Counted from the first letter of the stretch, positions 1 to 9,804 are shown. The stretch: 64,000 nt of DNA from Methylocaldum sp. 14B (GCF_002005105.1 NZ_MSCV01000012.1:87314-151313); one strand, 5' to 3'. The notes: generated from the letters alone by a model not told the origin. Made by a program: numbers and translations.

Positions 1-852
1 CGCGCACGAACGGCAATTGGCGTATCGCAGCCATGTAAGCCGCCGCGGCGGGGTCGCGCTCGACCAACGACGCCTGAGATGCGAGCTGCTCCAGCCGCGC
101 GGGGTCGGCCGGCGGCAGCAACAGGCCGACGGGGTAGGACGAACCGCTCGCCCAGTAACGGTCGAAATCGTTCGACACGTCCTCGACGATAGGCCCCACC
201 GCCATCACATCGAGATCCACGAACACCGTACCCTCGGCGGCGTCGAAGTACTCGTCCCCGACATTGCGGCCGCCGATGATCGTGGCTTGATTGTCCGCCG
301 TGAACGACTTGTTGTGCATGCGCCGGTTCAGCCGGGAGAAGTCGGTCAGATACCCGATCAGGCGCGGTTTCCGGATCACGAACGGGTTGAACAGCCGGAC
401 TTCGATGTTCGGATGAGCGTCCAGCGCGGCGAGCGTAGGATCGAGCCCGGCGGTGTTGTTGTCGTCGAGCAAGAGGCGCACGCGGACGCCGCGCTCGGCC
501 GCGGCGTGCAGCGCCTCGAACAGCAAGGTGCCCGACCGGTCCTTGCGCCAGATGTAGTACTGGACGTCGAGCGAGCGCTCCGCGGCCCGCGCGAGCAGCA
601 TCCGCGCGGCGAACGCGTCGCGCGAATCCGGCAGCGGATAGAGGCCGGATTGTCCCGGATGCGCGGCGACCGCCGAGGAGATCGCCCGCCCGAGCCGGGT
701 GGTGTCGGTGTCGACCAGGGCGGTCGAAACGCTGCGGTTTTCCAGTGACGGCAAAGTGCTGTATCCCTCAAAAAGGCCTATGACCAGGCCAAACGCCAGA
801 ATGAAAAAACCGATGCGCCTACTCGCGCACGTTTTGCCCAGTTGCTATCCAT
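1..852 (-). CDS. Phospholipase D-family protein (cardiolipin synthase-like), partial
   Basis: The minus-strand reading contains an intact phospholipase D motif, HNKSFTADN followed by [12 protein letters not shown] (HxKx4D then GGRN), plus the family's VQYYIW and LLLDDNN segments. Such enzymes transfer or hydrolyse phosphatidyl groups at the membrane (cardiolipin synthase C type). The C-terminal half, with the second HKD motif, lies beyond the left window edge. A hydrophobic segment ([13 protein letters not shown]) should be the signal or anchor helix. The homologous frame has no ATG. An ATG at 852 (MDSNWAKRA) lies in another frame and would join after a one-base shift near 820-835, so either the N-terminus has an indel or a rare start is used. 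The gene follows ftsH and a 72-codon ORF with overlaps, suggesting one transcript. Identity is fairly sure; the start is not. Confidence 0.8.
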
Positions 853-1037
853 GCCGCATCGCCCATTCGATGTGTCGCGTGCGCAATCAGCTTGCTCGAC
901 TCGCGAAGCCACAGCACCGAGCTCGCCACCGCGATGCAGCGCAGCCGGTCGCCCGCTCTCAAGGCCACGGTCGAAAACGCCTGCTGCAGAAGCCGATAGG
1001 GCACAGTCTCGGGTATCCGAACCGGCGCGGCGCTCAT
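819..1037 (-). CDS. Small hypothetical protein downstream of ftsH
   Basis: A 72-codon ORF whose ATG overlaps the ftsH stop as ATGA, the typical signature of translational coupling. The product starts [19 protein letters not shown] and has no motif or membrane segment that I recognise. It contains several Arg/His residues and one Cys. It overlaps the N-terminus of the phospholipase D gene that follows. The overlap is the main argument that it is real; the length and lack of homology keep confidence moderate. Confidence 0.45.
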   Translation of the reverse strand: MSAAPVRIPETVPYRLLQQAFSTVALRAGDRLRCIAVASSVLWLRESSKLIAHATHRMGDAAWIATGQNVRE

Positions 1038-3059
1038 TTTTCTCGCCCGGCCATCGCCAGGGGACGGGTCTCCAGCGGAGGCGCGGGCGGCAGTCCGGTG
1101 ACCTCGAGGATTTCCTCCTCGCCCAGCGTCTCGCGCGCGAGCAAGGCGTCGACCAGGGCATCGAGCTCCTTGCGATGCGCCTTCAGGAGACTCTTCGCCT
1201 GTTCGTGGCTCTCGTTGATGATTCTTTGCACCTCGGCGTCGATGATGCGGGCGGTCTCCTCGCCGAAGGGCTTGGCGCCGACATAGCCTCCGCCGGCGCC
1301 GCTCAGGTAGGGATTCTCGCGGGGCGCGAGCTGCACCATCCCGAGCTTGTCGCTCATGCCCCAGCGGGTGACCATGTTGCGGGCGAGCTGGGTGGCCTGC
1401 TCGATGTCGTTCTCGGCGCCGGTGGTCCGGGTGCCGTACACGATCTCCTCGGCCGCGCGGCCGCCCAGCATGCCGACGATCTTGGCGCGGAGATACGCTT
1501 CCGGATAGTTGTAACGGTCGGTCTGGGGCCGCTGATAGGTCACACCGAGCGCTTGTCCGCGCGGCACGATGGTGACCCGGTGCACCGGGTCGGCGCCGGG
1601 CATCACCAGGCCGAGAATGGCGTGTCCGCTCTCGTGATAGGCGATGCGCTCCCGGTCCTCGCGGGTCAGGAGGAGCGGACGCTCGGGGCCGAGCACGATT
1701 TTCTCCAGCGCGTCCAGAAAGTCCTTCTGGCGGACCGCGCTCTCTTCGCGCCGGGCCGCCAGCAGCGCCGCCTCGTTGACGAGGTTTTTGAGGTCCGCTC
1801 CCGAGAGTCCGGGCGTCGTGGCGGCCAGCTCGTCCAGGCGGACGTCGTCCGCGAGCGGAACCTCGCGGGTGTGAACCTTGAGGATCGCTTCGCGGCCGAC
1901 CTTGTCCGGGAGGTTCACCACCACGCGCCGGTCGAAGCGTCCGGGCCGGAGCAGCGCCCGGTCGAGCACGTCGGGCTGGTTGGTCGCGGCCAGCACGATG
2001 ACGCCTTCGCGGCCCGTGAAACCGTCCATCTCGGTGAGGATCTGCTGCAGTGTCTGCTCGTGTTCGCTGGCGGCCCCGATCGCCACCTGGCCGCGCGCGG
2101 CCTATCGCGTCGATCTCGTCGATGAAGATGATGGCCGGAGCGTGCTCGCGCGCCTGCTTGAACAGATCCCGCACGCGCGCCGCCCCCACGCCGACGATCA
2201 TCTCCACGAACTCGGCCGCGCTCATCGAGAAGAACGGAACCTCGGCCTCCCCGGCGACCGCCTTCGCCAGCAAGGTCTTTCCGGTCCCCGGCGCGCCGAC
2301 CAGCAGCACGCCCTTCGGCGCGGTTCCGCCCAGGCGGGTGTATTTCTCGGGAGACTTCAGGAAATCCACGATCTCGACCAGTTCGTTCTCCGCCTCGTCG
2401 ATGCCGGCCACATCGTCGAAGGTGACCCTGGCGCTCGCCTCCTGGTCGTAGCGGCGGGCCTTGCTCCGGCCGATGTTCATGAGTCCGCCCATGCCGCCGC
2501 CCTGCTGCACGGCTCGCCGGTAAATCCAGACATAGAAAAGAATGATGAGGATCGCGGGGCCGAAGCCGAACAGAAGCGTGATCCAGGGACTGCCTTCCCG
2601 AATCGGCACCGCGCTGATCCCGACCTTGTTTTCGATCAGGAACGCCTCCAGTCCGGGGTCCACGAACGCGGGCAGTTCGGTGGTGAAGGTGTCCGCCGTT
2701 TTGGGCTCGGGTTCGGTCAGGCGCCGCTCGTCGGGCGCCGCGTCTTCTCTATCTTTCGGCGGCCAGGTGACGGGCGACGCAAACCGGCCCTCGACGCTCG
2801 CCCCCTGGCTGTAAATGGCCTCGACGTTGCCCCTCGCGACCTCTTCCTTGAAGGCGGTATAAGGGATGGTGACCGGCTCGCCGGGTTCCGGAAAGAGAGA
2901 CCGCATCAGCAGGTAGTTGATGAGGAGGAGGATCAGGAACGTCAGCCAAATTCTGCGCGGTGCGCCTTGCGGCTGTTCCGGGCGGCGCTCCGCCGGCTGG
3001 AAGCGCGGGTCGGGTGCCGAGTCTCGGTTGCGCGGCGCCTTTGGTGTCGGCCAATTCAT
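1034..3059 (-). CDS. ftsH: ATP-dependent zinc metalloprotease FtsH (apparent frameshift)
   Basis: Membrane-anchored AAA+ protease that degrades misfolded membrane and regulatory proteins. Seen in order: a cytoplasmic N-terminus, a first membrane helix around residues 37-56, a periplasmic part, a second helix around 158-178, Walker A GAPGTGKT, Walker [10 protein letters not shown], the second-region-of-homology segment [20 protein letters not shown], and the zinc motif HESGH. GGAGG lies 4 nt before the ATG. The reading frame changes at about 2093-2102. Upstream the frame reads EIDAIGRAR, and the homologous continuation [18 protein letters not shown] is in another frame. The span is 2026 nt, one more than a multiple of three, so one extra base (C or G in the run CGCGCGCGGCC) explains it. 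This is either a sequencing indel or a broken gene; everything else is intact (about 674 residues when corrected). Confidence 0.88.
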
Positions 3060-3227
3060 GGTGCCTCCGAGGACGTGTTCATCGTTGTGCCCCTAGGGAC
3101 GCTGCCGCACCAATGGTTCGATCCCGTGCTACGGCGTGCGATCGTTCGGACGGACGGGTGGACAATGTGCTCGTCCCTGCGCTAGAGGCGGCGACGTAAT
3201 CTGGAATCGCCCTCCGATTGCGGTCAC

Positions 3228-4493
3228 TCATCGGAACTCGAAGTACTCATACCGAAGGTTCGTGTCCGGGATTCCGTTTTCGCGCATCCGTGCTCGAACG
3301 TGATCCAGCAGCCCCCTGGGTCCGCAAAAGTTGACGTCGACTCCCGCGGGACCCGCGCTGCGGGCGATTTCGTCGAAGCGCCTGATGAATTCAGGGGTCG
3401 ACGGGCCGGTCGAAACTGGGATGAATTCCGCGCCGCGCTGCCGGGCGAGATCGTCCAGCACCTCGACGCTCGGGAATTCGCGCCCCGGCGTGAAGAAGTG
3501 AAACAGGGTGACCCTGTCGAAGTTTCCCGCGGATGGGTCCGTCAGCCAGGCGATGAAGGGCGAAATGCCGACGCCGCCGCCGATCCAGACTTCCCTTTGC
3601 GACTCCGTGGAACGCCTGAAGCGGCCGTACGGCGCATAGATGTCGGCGTACATCCCCACCGAAGCCTCGTTCACCAGTTTGCGGGTGTAGTCGCCCAGCG
3701 CCCGGATCACGAAATGCACATGCCCCTCCGGTTTGCTGCGGGCTGCGATGGTAAAGGGATGCGGCTCTCGCAGGCCCTCCGCCTTCATCCGGATGAAGCC
3801 GAACTGGCCCGGCTCGAACGAAATGCCCCGATCGACCGGCGCGAGTTCCAGGTGCAGCGCGTCGGCGCCCGGATTGGCGGCGACCACGCGGTACTCGGCG
3901 TGATTCGCCAGAAACGGATAGATCAGCAGCTTGTAGCCCGCGGCCACGACGCCCAGCGCCGATAGCGAGGCCAGCCAGATCCCGGCGGGGCTCTCGATCG
4001 CGAGGGGCGATCGGAAACTCAGCCAGTGCAGGATGACGATCAGGAACAATGGCCCGGATAACTTGTGCCACCGGCGCCAGACGCCATAGGGAATATTCCG
4101 GTTCAAGGCCAGCAGGACGATCAGCATCAGCCCGATGAAACTGAGCTGCCGTACCAGGCGCGTGTAGTATGGGGAAAGTGAAAGGATCGGGGCGCTGTCC
4201 CACGTCGGGAGACCGGCCCTGAACACGAAATGAAAGGACGCAAACCCCAGCGCCCAGATGCCCAGCCATTTGTGCGTCAGATAAACGCGATCGAGCCCGC
4301 CGAACAGCGATTCGACGATCGTCCAGCGGCTGCCCAATATGGCCGCGGCCCCCATCATTGCCACCGCCGCGACGCCGAGCGCCAGGCTGAGCGCGGCCGA
4401 GGTGAGCCAGGTATCGCGGGGGATTTCCGCGATCACCACGGCGCCGCTCGTTACGGTGAGGAAAAGGACGGCGTGCCAAGTCTTGATGTACAT
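3228..4493 (-). CDS. Ferric reductase-like transmembrane flavohaem oxidoreductase
   Basis: A 421-residue protein with about six hydrophobic helices in the first 200 residues, carrying spaced histidines (LTHKWLG, FHFVF, HKLSG, LHWLSF) as expected for haem ligation in ferric-reductase-like domains. A ferredoxin-reductase-type module follows: the flavin-binding HPFTIAA motif and the nucleotide-binding WIGGGVGISPFIAWL. The C-terminus, ending YEYFEFR, matches the family's end. It probably passes electrons from NAD(P)H through FAD and haem across the inner membrane; the acceptor is unknown. The ATG lies only 5 bp after the stop of the GH65 gene, so the two are co-transcribed with the upstream cupin gene. 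No link between electron transfer and disaccharide phosphorolysis is evident from the sequence. Confidence 0.8.
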   Translation of the reverse strand: MYIKTWHAVLFLTVTSGAVVIAEIPRDTWLTSAALSLALGVAAVAMMGAAAILGSRWTIVESLFGGLDRVYLTHKWLGIWALGFASFHFVFRAGLPTWDSAPILSLSPYYTRLVRQLSFIGLMLIVLLALNRNIPYGVWRRWHKLSGPLFLIVILHWLSFRSPLAIESPAGIWLASLSALGVVAAGYKLLIYPFLANHAEYRVVAANPGADALHLELAPVDRGISFEPGQFGFIRMKAEGLREPHPFTIAARSKPEGHVHFVIRALGDYTRKLVNEASVGMYADIYAPYGRFRRSTESQREVWIGGGVGISPFIAWLTDPSAGNFDRVTLFHFFTPGREFPSVEVLDDLARQRGAEFIPVSTGPSTPEFIRRFDEIARSAGPAGVDVNFCGPRGLLDHVRARMRENGIPDTNLRYEYFEFR

Positions 4494-4498
4494 GACAC

Positions 4499-7429
4499 TT
4501 ACCTTCCGGCGCCGCCGAGATCGAAAACCCGCGTGCTGCCGCCGGGGAAGTCGTGTACTTCATCCTTGAATGCCAGGCGGATCGGCGCGATGCCGGGTTC
4601 GCGCCCGTGTACGGTAAGGGCGTCGCGGGTGAGATGCAAATCGAGCGTGTGCCCGCGATAGCGAATGCGCAGGTCGAGGCGCTCCAATTCCGCCGGCAAT
4701 TGCGGATTGAGCCTGAGGACATCGCTCGTGACCTCGACGCCGGTCGTTACGCGCTGCATCAGATCGACCGTCCCCGCCATGGCGCCGAGGTGCACGCCTT
4801 CGGCCGTGGTGCCTTGCTGAATGTCGCTCAAGTCGCTCTGCAACGCCTCCGCGAAGTAGGTCATCGCGCGCGGCCGGTTCGATCGCGCCAAGACCCACGC
4901 GTGCACGACCCGCGACAATGTGGAGCCGTGCGACGAACGGCGGTCGTAATACGTGACGTTGCGCGGAATGGTTTCATACTCGAACGGATAGCCGAGATGC
5001 GTGAACAGATCGCTCAGCTCCTCGGCCGAAAACAGATAGAACAGCATCAGCACGTCGGCCTGCTTCGACAGCTTATAGCGGTTCGCCGTGTCGTTCTCCG
5101 CTTCGAGAATGAGATCCAGGCGCTGGATGTTGCCGTACCGCCTCCGGTAGTCCTCCCAATCCAGCTCGATGAGCTTTTCGTAGCCCTCGAACTGGCTGAT
5201 GACCCCGTCCCCGTGAAACGGCACGAACATTCGCCGGCTGATGTCCTCCCAACGCGCGGTTTCTTCCGCGGACAAGGGAAGCTCGCGCATGAGCTCCAAC
5301 CGCCGGAGATCGGGGAGCAGCCTGAGCACGTCCAGTGCCCGGCGCAGTACCCACACGGCCATGATGTTGGTATAGGCGTTGTTGTCGAGGCCGGGCGTCG
5401 GCGCATCGGGATAGCCTTCGTGGAACTCGTCCGGGCCCATCACCCCGCGGATCTCGTAGCGGCCCTTTTCTTCACCGAAGCTCGCGATGCTGGCCCAGAA
5501 GCGGGCGATCTCGAGCATCAGCTCGGCACCGGCGAACTGCAGAAACTCGATGTCACGGGTAACCTGAAAGTACTGCCAGACGTTGTAGGCAATGGCGCTG
5601 CCGACGTGGCGCTGCAGATAAGAGTTGTCGGGCACCCATCGCTGCGAGCGCGGATTCAGGTTGAGCTCCTGGGTTTCCTCCTGCCCATCGCTTCCGCTTT
5701 GCCATGGGAACATGGCGCCCTGGAATCCGGCGCTTTTCGCCGCGGCTCGCGCTTCGTCTAGGCGCCGATAGCGGTACATGAGCAGCGAGCGGGTGATCTC
5801 GGGCATTCGAAAATTGAGGAACGGGAAGATGAACAGCTCGTCCCAAAAAATGTGGCCCTGATACGCTTCGCCGGTCCAGCCGCGTGCCGGCACGCCGATA
5901 TCGAGATCGATGGAGTTGGGGGACACGGCCTGCAGCAGATGAAACATGTTCAGCCGAAGCATCATCGGCGCGTTCAGCCCGAAATCGCGTCCGGCGGGTT
6001 CCATGTGGATGTCGAACCTTCGCCACAGGTGCATCCAGGCCAGGACGTGGTCCGACAGCACGGCCTCGAAGCGTCCGGCTCGCGCCATCGCCTTGCGCGC
6101 CGCCAGGGCGCACTGGGAGATGGCGCGATCGCGCGAGGTATGGAGCATGGCGAGTTTCTCCAGCACCAGCGTCTCCCCCGGCTTGAGCCGCATGCCGAAC
6201 GCCTGCCCGATATACCCGGGTTCGCAAACCGTTCGGCGCGGCGTCTTGACAAGCTTGCCGCCTTTGAACGCCTGCGTTCGCGCCGCCTGCGCGACATGCA
6301 GCTTCGACTGAGATGTACGCACTTCGAGACACATCCCGTCCTCGCCGACGATTTCACCCGTCAGCGGCTCCAGGTGCTGATTGTTGAATTTCCGATAAAG
6401 CTTCGCGCCCGCGTTGACAACACGCCCGTCGATGGCCGTGCGGACCGTGATGCGGGCAGACCAGTTCTCGGCGGTCAGGGTGAGCTCGATCGCACCCAGA
6501 TGCATGTCGACCATCGACACCAGGCGCCGCTCCGTAAGCGTGCTCCGCCGCCCTTTGCCGTCCTCGAAGCGTATGGCCCTCGACAGCAGGCCGCTGCGGA
6601 GGTCCAGTTCTTGACGATGTGACAGGATTCTGACCTTTCGCTCATCGAACCAATCCTCGTCGGCGATGCGAAACTCGAGCGCGAGCCAATTGGGGAAGTT
6701 GACGAGGTCCTCGTTTTCGACCACCCGTCCGGCGATATCGGTCCGCAGCCGGTTGTAGCCGCCTGCCAGGTAGGTGCCGGGATAACGGATATCGTCCGCC
6801 CGCGCCCAGGGCGCTGCTCCGCGCGTCTCGAAATAGCCGTTTCCGAGGGCGCACAAGGATTCCCGGATGCCCTCGCGTGCCGGGTCGAAGTCCTCGTACG
6901 CCAACACCCAGGCAGAGGGCGGTTCGAGCGACACGCGGATGTTCGCCAAGCCGGTCACGACGGCATCGGCGCCGGCCTCCCGCAAGGCCTGCGACCGACC
7001 GCTGCGGTCGATGCCGATAACCAGGCCGAACCGGCCCATGTGTCCCGCCTCGACCTCGCCGACCGTATCCGCCACGACGACCGTTCGCAGCGGTTCCACT
7101 CCGAGCCGCCGCGCCGCCTCCAGAAGCGCATCGAGCGGCGGCTTGCCCTCGAGCTCCGGACGGATGATCTCCGACCGGTCCACATAAATATCGAACAGCG
7201 GCGCGATACCGGCGGCTTCCTGCATCGCTGCAAAGTCGTTGCCGGCAGCTACCACGGCCGTTCGAATCGCCTGCGCCCGGAGCGACCGCACCAGATCGAT
7301 CGCGGCTTGATCGACTTCGATGGCCCCATGCTGCTCCGAATATTGCGCAAAATATCCGCCGTCGAGGTCGAACAAGACGGCATCGTAATCGCGCGGCAAG
7401 AGAGCGACGATGGGGCCGGCAGTGCTCAT
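4499..7429 (-). CDS. HAD (beta-phosphoglucomutase-like) - GH65 glycosyl hydrolase/phosphorylase fusion
   Basis: A 976-residue fusion. Residues about 1-190 resemble a HAD phosphatase or beta-phosphoglucomutase (FDLDGGYF at the start, KPPLDALLEAARRLGV, FGLVIGID). The remainder is a glycoside hydrolase family 65 enzyme with N-terminal super-sandwich, (alpha/alpha)6 barrel and C-terminal jelly-roll regions. The catalytic acid is the Glu in GVMGPDEFHEGY (about residue 664). HIFWDELFIFPFL and the likely phosphate-binding SSHGSTLSRVVH are also present. Family members phosphorolyse or hydrolyse alpha-glucobioses such as trehalose, maltose or kojibiose; the fused HAD would convert beta-glucose-1-phosphate to glucose-6-phosphate. 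In the HAD part, VVADTVGEVEA replaces the usual EDA-x-AGVEA, so its activity is uncertain. It lies in an operon after a cupin gene (21-bp gap) and before the ferric-reductase-like gene. Substrate cannot be named from sequence. Confidence 0.87.
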   Translation of the reverse strand: MSTAGPIVALLPRDYDAVLFDLDGGYFAQYSEQHGAIEVDQAAIDLVRSLRAQAIRTAVVAAGNDFAAMQEAAGIAPLFDIYVDRSEIIRPELEGKPPLDALLEAARRLGVEPLRTVVVADTVGEVEAGHMGRFGLVIGIDRSGRSQALREAGADAVVTGLANIRVSLEPPSAWVLAYEDFDPAREGIRESLCALGNGYFETRGAAPWARADDIRYPGTYLAGGYNRLRTDIAGRVVENEDLVNFPNWLALEFRIADEDWFDERKVRILSHRQELDLRSGLLSRAIRFEDGKGRRSTLTERRLVSMVDMHLGAIELTLTAENWSARITVRTAIDGRVVNAGAKLYRKFNNQHLEPLTGEIVGEDGMCLEVRTSQSKLHVAQAARTQAFKGGKLVKTPRRTVCEPGYIGQAFGMRLKPGETLVLEKLAMLHTSRDRAISQCALAARKAMARAGRFEAVLSDHVLAWMHLWRRFDIHMEPAGRDFGLNAPMMLRLNMFHLLQAVSPNSIDLDIGVPARGWTGEAYQGHIFWDELFIFPFLNFRMPEITRSLLMYRYRRLDEARAAAKSAGFQGAMFPWQSGSDGQEETQELNLNPRSQRWVPDNSYLQRHVGSAIAYNVWQYFQVTRDIEFLQFAGAELMLEIARFWASIASFGEEKGRYEIRGVMGPDEFHEGYPDAPTPGLDNNAYTNIMAVWVLRRALDVLRLLPDLRRLELMRELPLSAEETARWEDISRRMFVPFHGDGVISQFEGYEKLIELDWEDYRRRYGNIQRLDLILEAENDTANRYKLSKQADVLMLFYLFSAEELSDLFTHLGYPFEYETIPRNVTYYDRRSSHGSTLSRVVHAWVLARSNRPRAMTYFAEALQSDLSDIQQGTTAEGVHLGAMAGTVDLMQRVTTGVEVTSDVLRLNPQLPAELERLDLRIRYRGHTLDLHLTRDALTVHGREPGIAPIRLAFKDEVHDFPGGSTRVFDLGGAGR

Positions 7430-7450
7430 CTCGGCACTCGAATGCCGATC

Positions 7451-7822
7451 TCAGTGTTCCGCAGGCTCGTCGGCCTTCGTTCGGTGCACGGTGCCGTCGG
7501 GATGCTCGGGCGGGCTGTAGAGCGTGTACAGCCTGAGCGGCTGGTCGGATGAAGTGTTGATCACATTGTGTTCGACGCCCGCCGGAATTACCACCGCCAC
7601 GCCATCGCTCAACGGGTGCTCTTCGCCGTTTAGCACGGCCACGCCGGTTCCGGCTTCGATGCGGATGAACTGATCGTGCTCCTCATGGGTTTCGACTCCG
7701 ATTTCCTCGCGCGGCTGGAGCGTCATCAGCACCAGCTGGGTATTCCGGCCGGTATAGAGCACGCGGCGATAGTCCTGGTTTGCCAGCGTATCGCGTTCGA
7801 TGTCTGTTGTGTATCCGATCAT
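7451..7822 (-). CDS. Cupin-domain protein
   Basis: A 123-residue single-domain cupin. The first cupin motif reads GVETHEEHDQFIRIEAGTG with metal-ligand His/His/Glu positions, and the second reads VVIPAGVEHNVIN. GGAGGTGACTT directly precedes the ATG. It resembles the mannose-6-phosphate isomerase-like cupins of about 120 residues that bind a metal and a small ligand; no specific substrate can be assigned. It is the first gene of a minus-strand operon with the GH65 and ferric-reductase-like genes, so a role in sugar metabolism is possible. Confidence 0.85.
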   Translation of the reverse strand: MIGYTTDIERDTLANQDYRRVLYTGRNTQLVLMTLQPREEIGVETHEEHDQFIRIEAGTGVAVLNGEEHPLSDGVAVVIPAGVEHNVINTSSDQPLRLYTLYSPPEHPDGTVHRTKADEPAEH

Positions 7823-7902
7823 AAGTCACCTCCAAAAACGATTGCGGCAAGACGAAAATTCAATGAGCGGTCAGTCCGCCGGCTTCGAAGCGCCTCTCGC
7901 GC

Positions 7903-8224
7903 CTATCGTCCCGGTACGATTTTCCAAAGCTCACCGTTGGTCTCGTCGGTGACGACGTACAATCCACGGCTGCTCGAGTCCCGTTGCGAGCACGACGACG
8001 TCGAAGGCGACATCGGATTGGACGGCGCACGCGCGGGTCTGACCGGGAAACGCCGGGCGCTGGTCCGGCGCGTTCGGCGCGCGTGTCTCGAACGGCGGAC
8101 ACGCGCCTGTCCCGCCGGACGTCTGCGCCCCGCCGCTGCCCGCACAGACCATCAGGACGAATATTGAGATACAGGCTACGCGGCAAGTCTGTATGGGGCG
8201 GCCCTCCTTGGCGGATGATTCCAT
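7903..8224 (-). pseudogene. Collapsed PQQ-dependent sugar dehydrogenase (signal peptide plus C-terminal tail only)
   Basis: The minus strand encodes a secretion signal (CRVACISIFVLMVCAGSGGAQ) followed by FDVVVLATGLEQPW, the N-terminal start of soluble PQQ-dependent aldose (YliI-like) dehydrogenases. It then jumps immediately, in another frame, to LYVVTDETNGELWKIVPGR and a stop, which is how these beta-propellers end. Roughly 300 internal residues are missing. The junction is near 7970. The surviving start ATG at 8224 is weakly supported. No active enzyme can be made. Confidence 0.7.
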
Positions 8225-8527
8225 TCTTGAGACCAGCGAGACAATAAGAAGTGCGCCGCTCGCAGGCGAAGGCCGGGCGACCGGTCCCCAGGAGGGGGCC
8301 ACAAAAAACAGACGGGGCATTCCGGAGGATTATCGAGCCGCGTAAACCGGACTCCGCTTATTCGGTCTTTCGTATCCCTCTTGTTGGACGGGCCGAGGGA
8401 AAGGCTTGGGGGAAAACGAAAACAAACGCGGTCCGGTATCTTTTTGACCCATCCGAAGATGACTCTCGCCCCCATGCCCCGTCCCACGACCCAAATGGCG
8501 TTTTCGTGCCGTTTACTCGTGGCAGGA
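8225..8527. other. Intergenic stretch, no gene seen
   Basis: About 300 bp between the pseudogene and the hdeD-like gene. The short ORFs here have no homology-like features. I see no convincing promoter, terminator or repeat. Confidence 0.5.
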
Positions 8528-9130
8528 CTAGGCCTTATTCGGCGATCCTTCCCAGGCTTCGGATTCCTTTGCGGTCAGTGCGATCGCGATACAGCTCCAA
8601 CCGTTCATGATCAGTTCGATTGCGACGAAAAGGCCGATGACCCAAAGTCCTGAAACCGGCCATTTCGCCACGATCATGACGCCCAGCAGTATTTCGAGGA
8701 TGGCGCTTGCAAGCGGCCAAACCCAGCTTTTGAGCCCGCGGAGTTGAAGGGCCATAACCATCCGCGCGATACCGATGCCGATCAGCGCTCCGCCAAGGAC
8801 CAAGGTAAGAAGGGTTGATGCGGCCACAGGGTTGTTAATGATGGTTATACCCGCAAGCAAATAGAGGATGCCGATGAGTACGGACAGAATGATGCTTTTC
8901 CATCCCGTGGCCTTGACGGCATGAAATATCTGGAAGCCTCCGCCAATGAGCAACAGGACTCCGAAATAAACCATGCTGGCCACGGTCAAGAAAAACGTCA
9001 TGCCCAGCCCGATCGTACCGAGAATGATCAATACGATTCCCAGGGCCAGGAGCCAACCCCAATTCTGTCTGAGTTCGCCGAAGAAAACGTCCGGGCCGCC
9101 CGCGCCGGTCAATCGTTCCGTATATGACAT
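8528..9130 (-). CDS. HdeD-family (DUF308) membrane protein
   Basis: A 200-residue protein with about six hydrophobic helices in repeated pairs (WLLALGIVLIILGTIGLGM, MVYFGVLLLIGGGFQIFHAV, IILSVLIGILYLLAGITII, and similar), the pattern of HdeD acid-resistance membrane proteins (DUF308). It acts in the inner membrane, probably in stress tolerance; the exact mechanism is unknown. The start MSYTERL is chosen because AAGGAGG sits 8 nt upstream. A longer reading from 9160 would contain this ribosome-binding site inside the gene. The neighbour upstream is a small hypothetical gene on the same strand, about 90 bp away. Confidence 0.85.
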   Translation of the reverse strand: MSYTERLTGAGGPDVFFGELRQNWGWLLALGIVLIILGTIGLGMTFFLTVASMVYFGVLLLIGGGFQIFHAVKATGWKSIILSVLIGILYLLAGITIINNPVAASTLLTLVLGGALIGIGIARMVMALQLRGLKSWVWPLASAILEILLGVMIVAKWPVSGLWVIGLFVAIELIMNGWSCIAIALTAKESEAWEGSPNKA

Positions 9131-9222
9131 GACGAAGTCCTCCTTGTCAGATGCAGACAAGGTTTGACCGCAGCGTCGGGCGCTTCGTTCGCTTTCTCGG
9201 CAGGCATGTCAGGATCGGGCGA

Positions 9223-9630
9223 TTACTTCAGTTCTTCGATCGCCAGCCGGTGGTAACGGTGCGCGAAATCGAACGGTACGCGGCGAACGACGTTCATCGC
9301 GCGTGCCGCGTCGGTGTCGCCGGGTGCATAGATCAGCAAAAATGCGGAGCCTTGCCTGGCCGCATCCAGATGGGCTTGCACCGCATCGTCGCTCCAGCCC
9401 AATCGCGCGAGAAAGCCCGTGTTTTCCGCAAGATTACGCTGCGCGGCGGCAGCCACTTCTTCGCACGTATAAAGCTGGCAATCCGCCTGCTCATAACCGC
9501 CGGTTAGGAGATCTTGCTGTACCCGCTGTGCGTCCTCCCGTTTCGGGAACGCGACGACCAGGTAGCCGACAGGATAAAAAATGCCGAAGTCCGTGGTCTT
9601 AGGGGGCGTGCGCGGTTCTTGATTGCTCAT
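9223..9630 (-). CDS. Hypothetical protein, 135 residues
   Basis: A soluble-looking protein beginning MSNQEPRTPPKTTDFGIFYPVGYLVVAF. It reads like a ferredoxin-fold or general-stress domain: a strand (GYLVVAF), a helix rich in charged residues (KREDAQRVQQDLL), and further alternations. AAGGAG precedes the ATG at good distance. The segment FPKREDAQRVQQDLLTGGY recalls proteins annotated near stress membrane genes, but I do not recognise a named family. The proximity to the hdeD-like gene suggests a shared stress context. Confidence 0.7.
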   Translation of the reverse strand: MSNQEPRTPPKTTDFGIFYPVGYLVVAFPKREDAQRVQQDLLTGGYEQADCQLYTCEEVAAAAQRNLAENTGFLARLGWSDDAVQAHLDAARQGSAFLLIYAPGDTDAARAMNVVRRVPFDFAHRYHRLAIEELK

Positions 9631-9734
9631 GATTCATGCTCCTTTGACGTGACATCGTTAGTCCTTTAGACAGCTGGATTAGGCAATTTGACTGCGAATA
9701 CTAAAGCCGCGTTTGTTCCCGCCGTTGGCGCCGC

Positions 9735-9804
9735 CAGGGTGGGTTAGGGCTTCGCGGCCTAACTCACCTACAAAATCAATCCCTCATTGACAGCGATCCG
9801 GAAT
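9735..9804. repeat. Fragment of the GGGTGGGTTA repeat family
   Basis: Partial, diverged copy of the family seen complete at 18034 and 62336. It has AGGGTGGGTTAG, GCGGCCTAACTCACC, and the right arm CTCATTGACAGCGATCCGGAAT resembling TGATTGAAAGCGATTTGGAAT. The gap 9631-10159 otherwise holds only the Pho box and leader hairpin listed separately. Confidence 0.6.
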
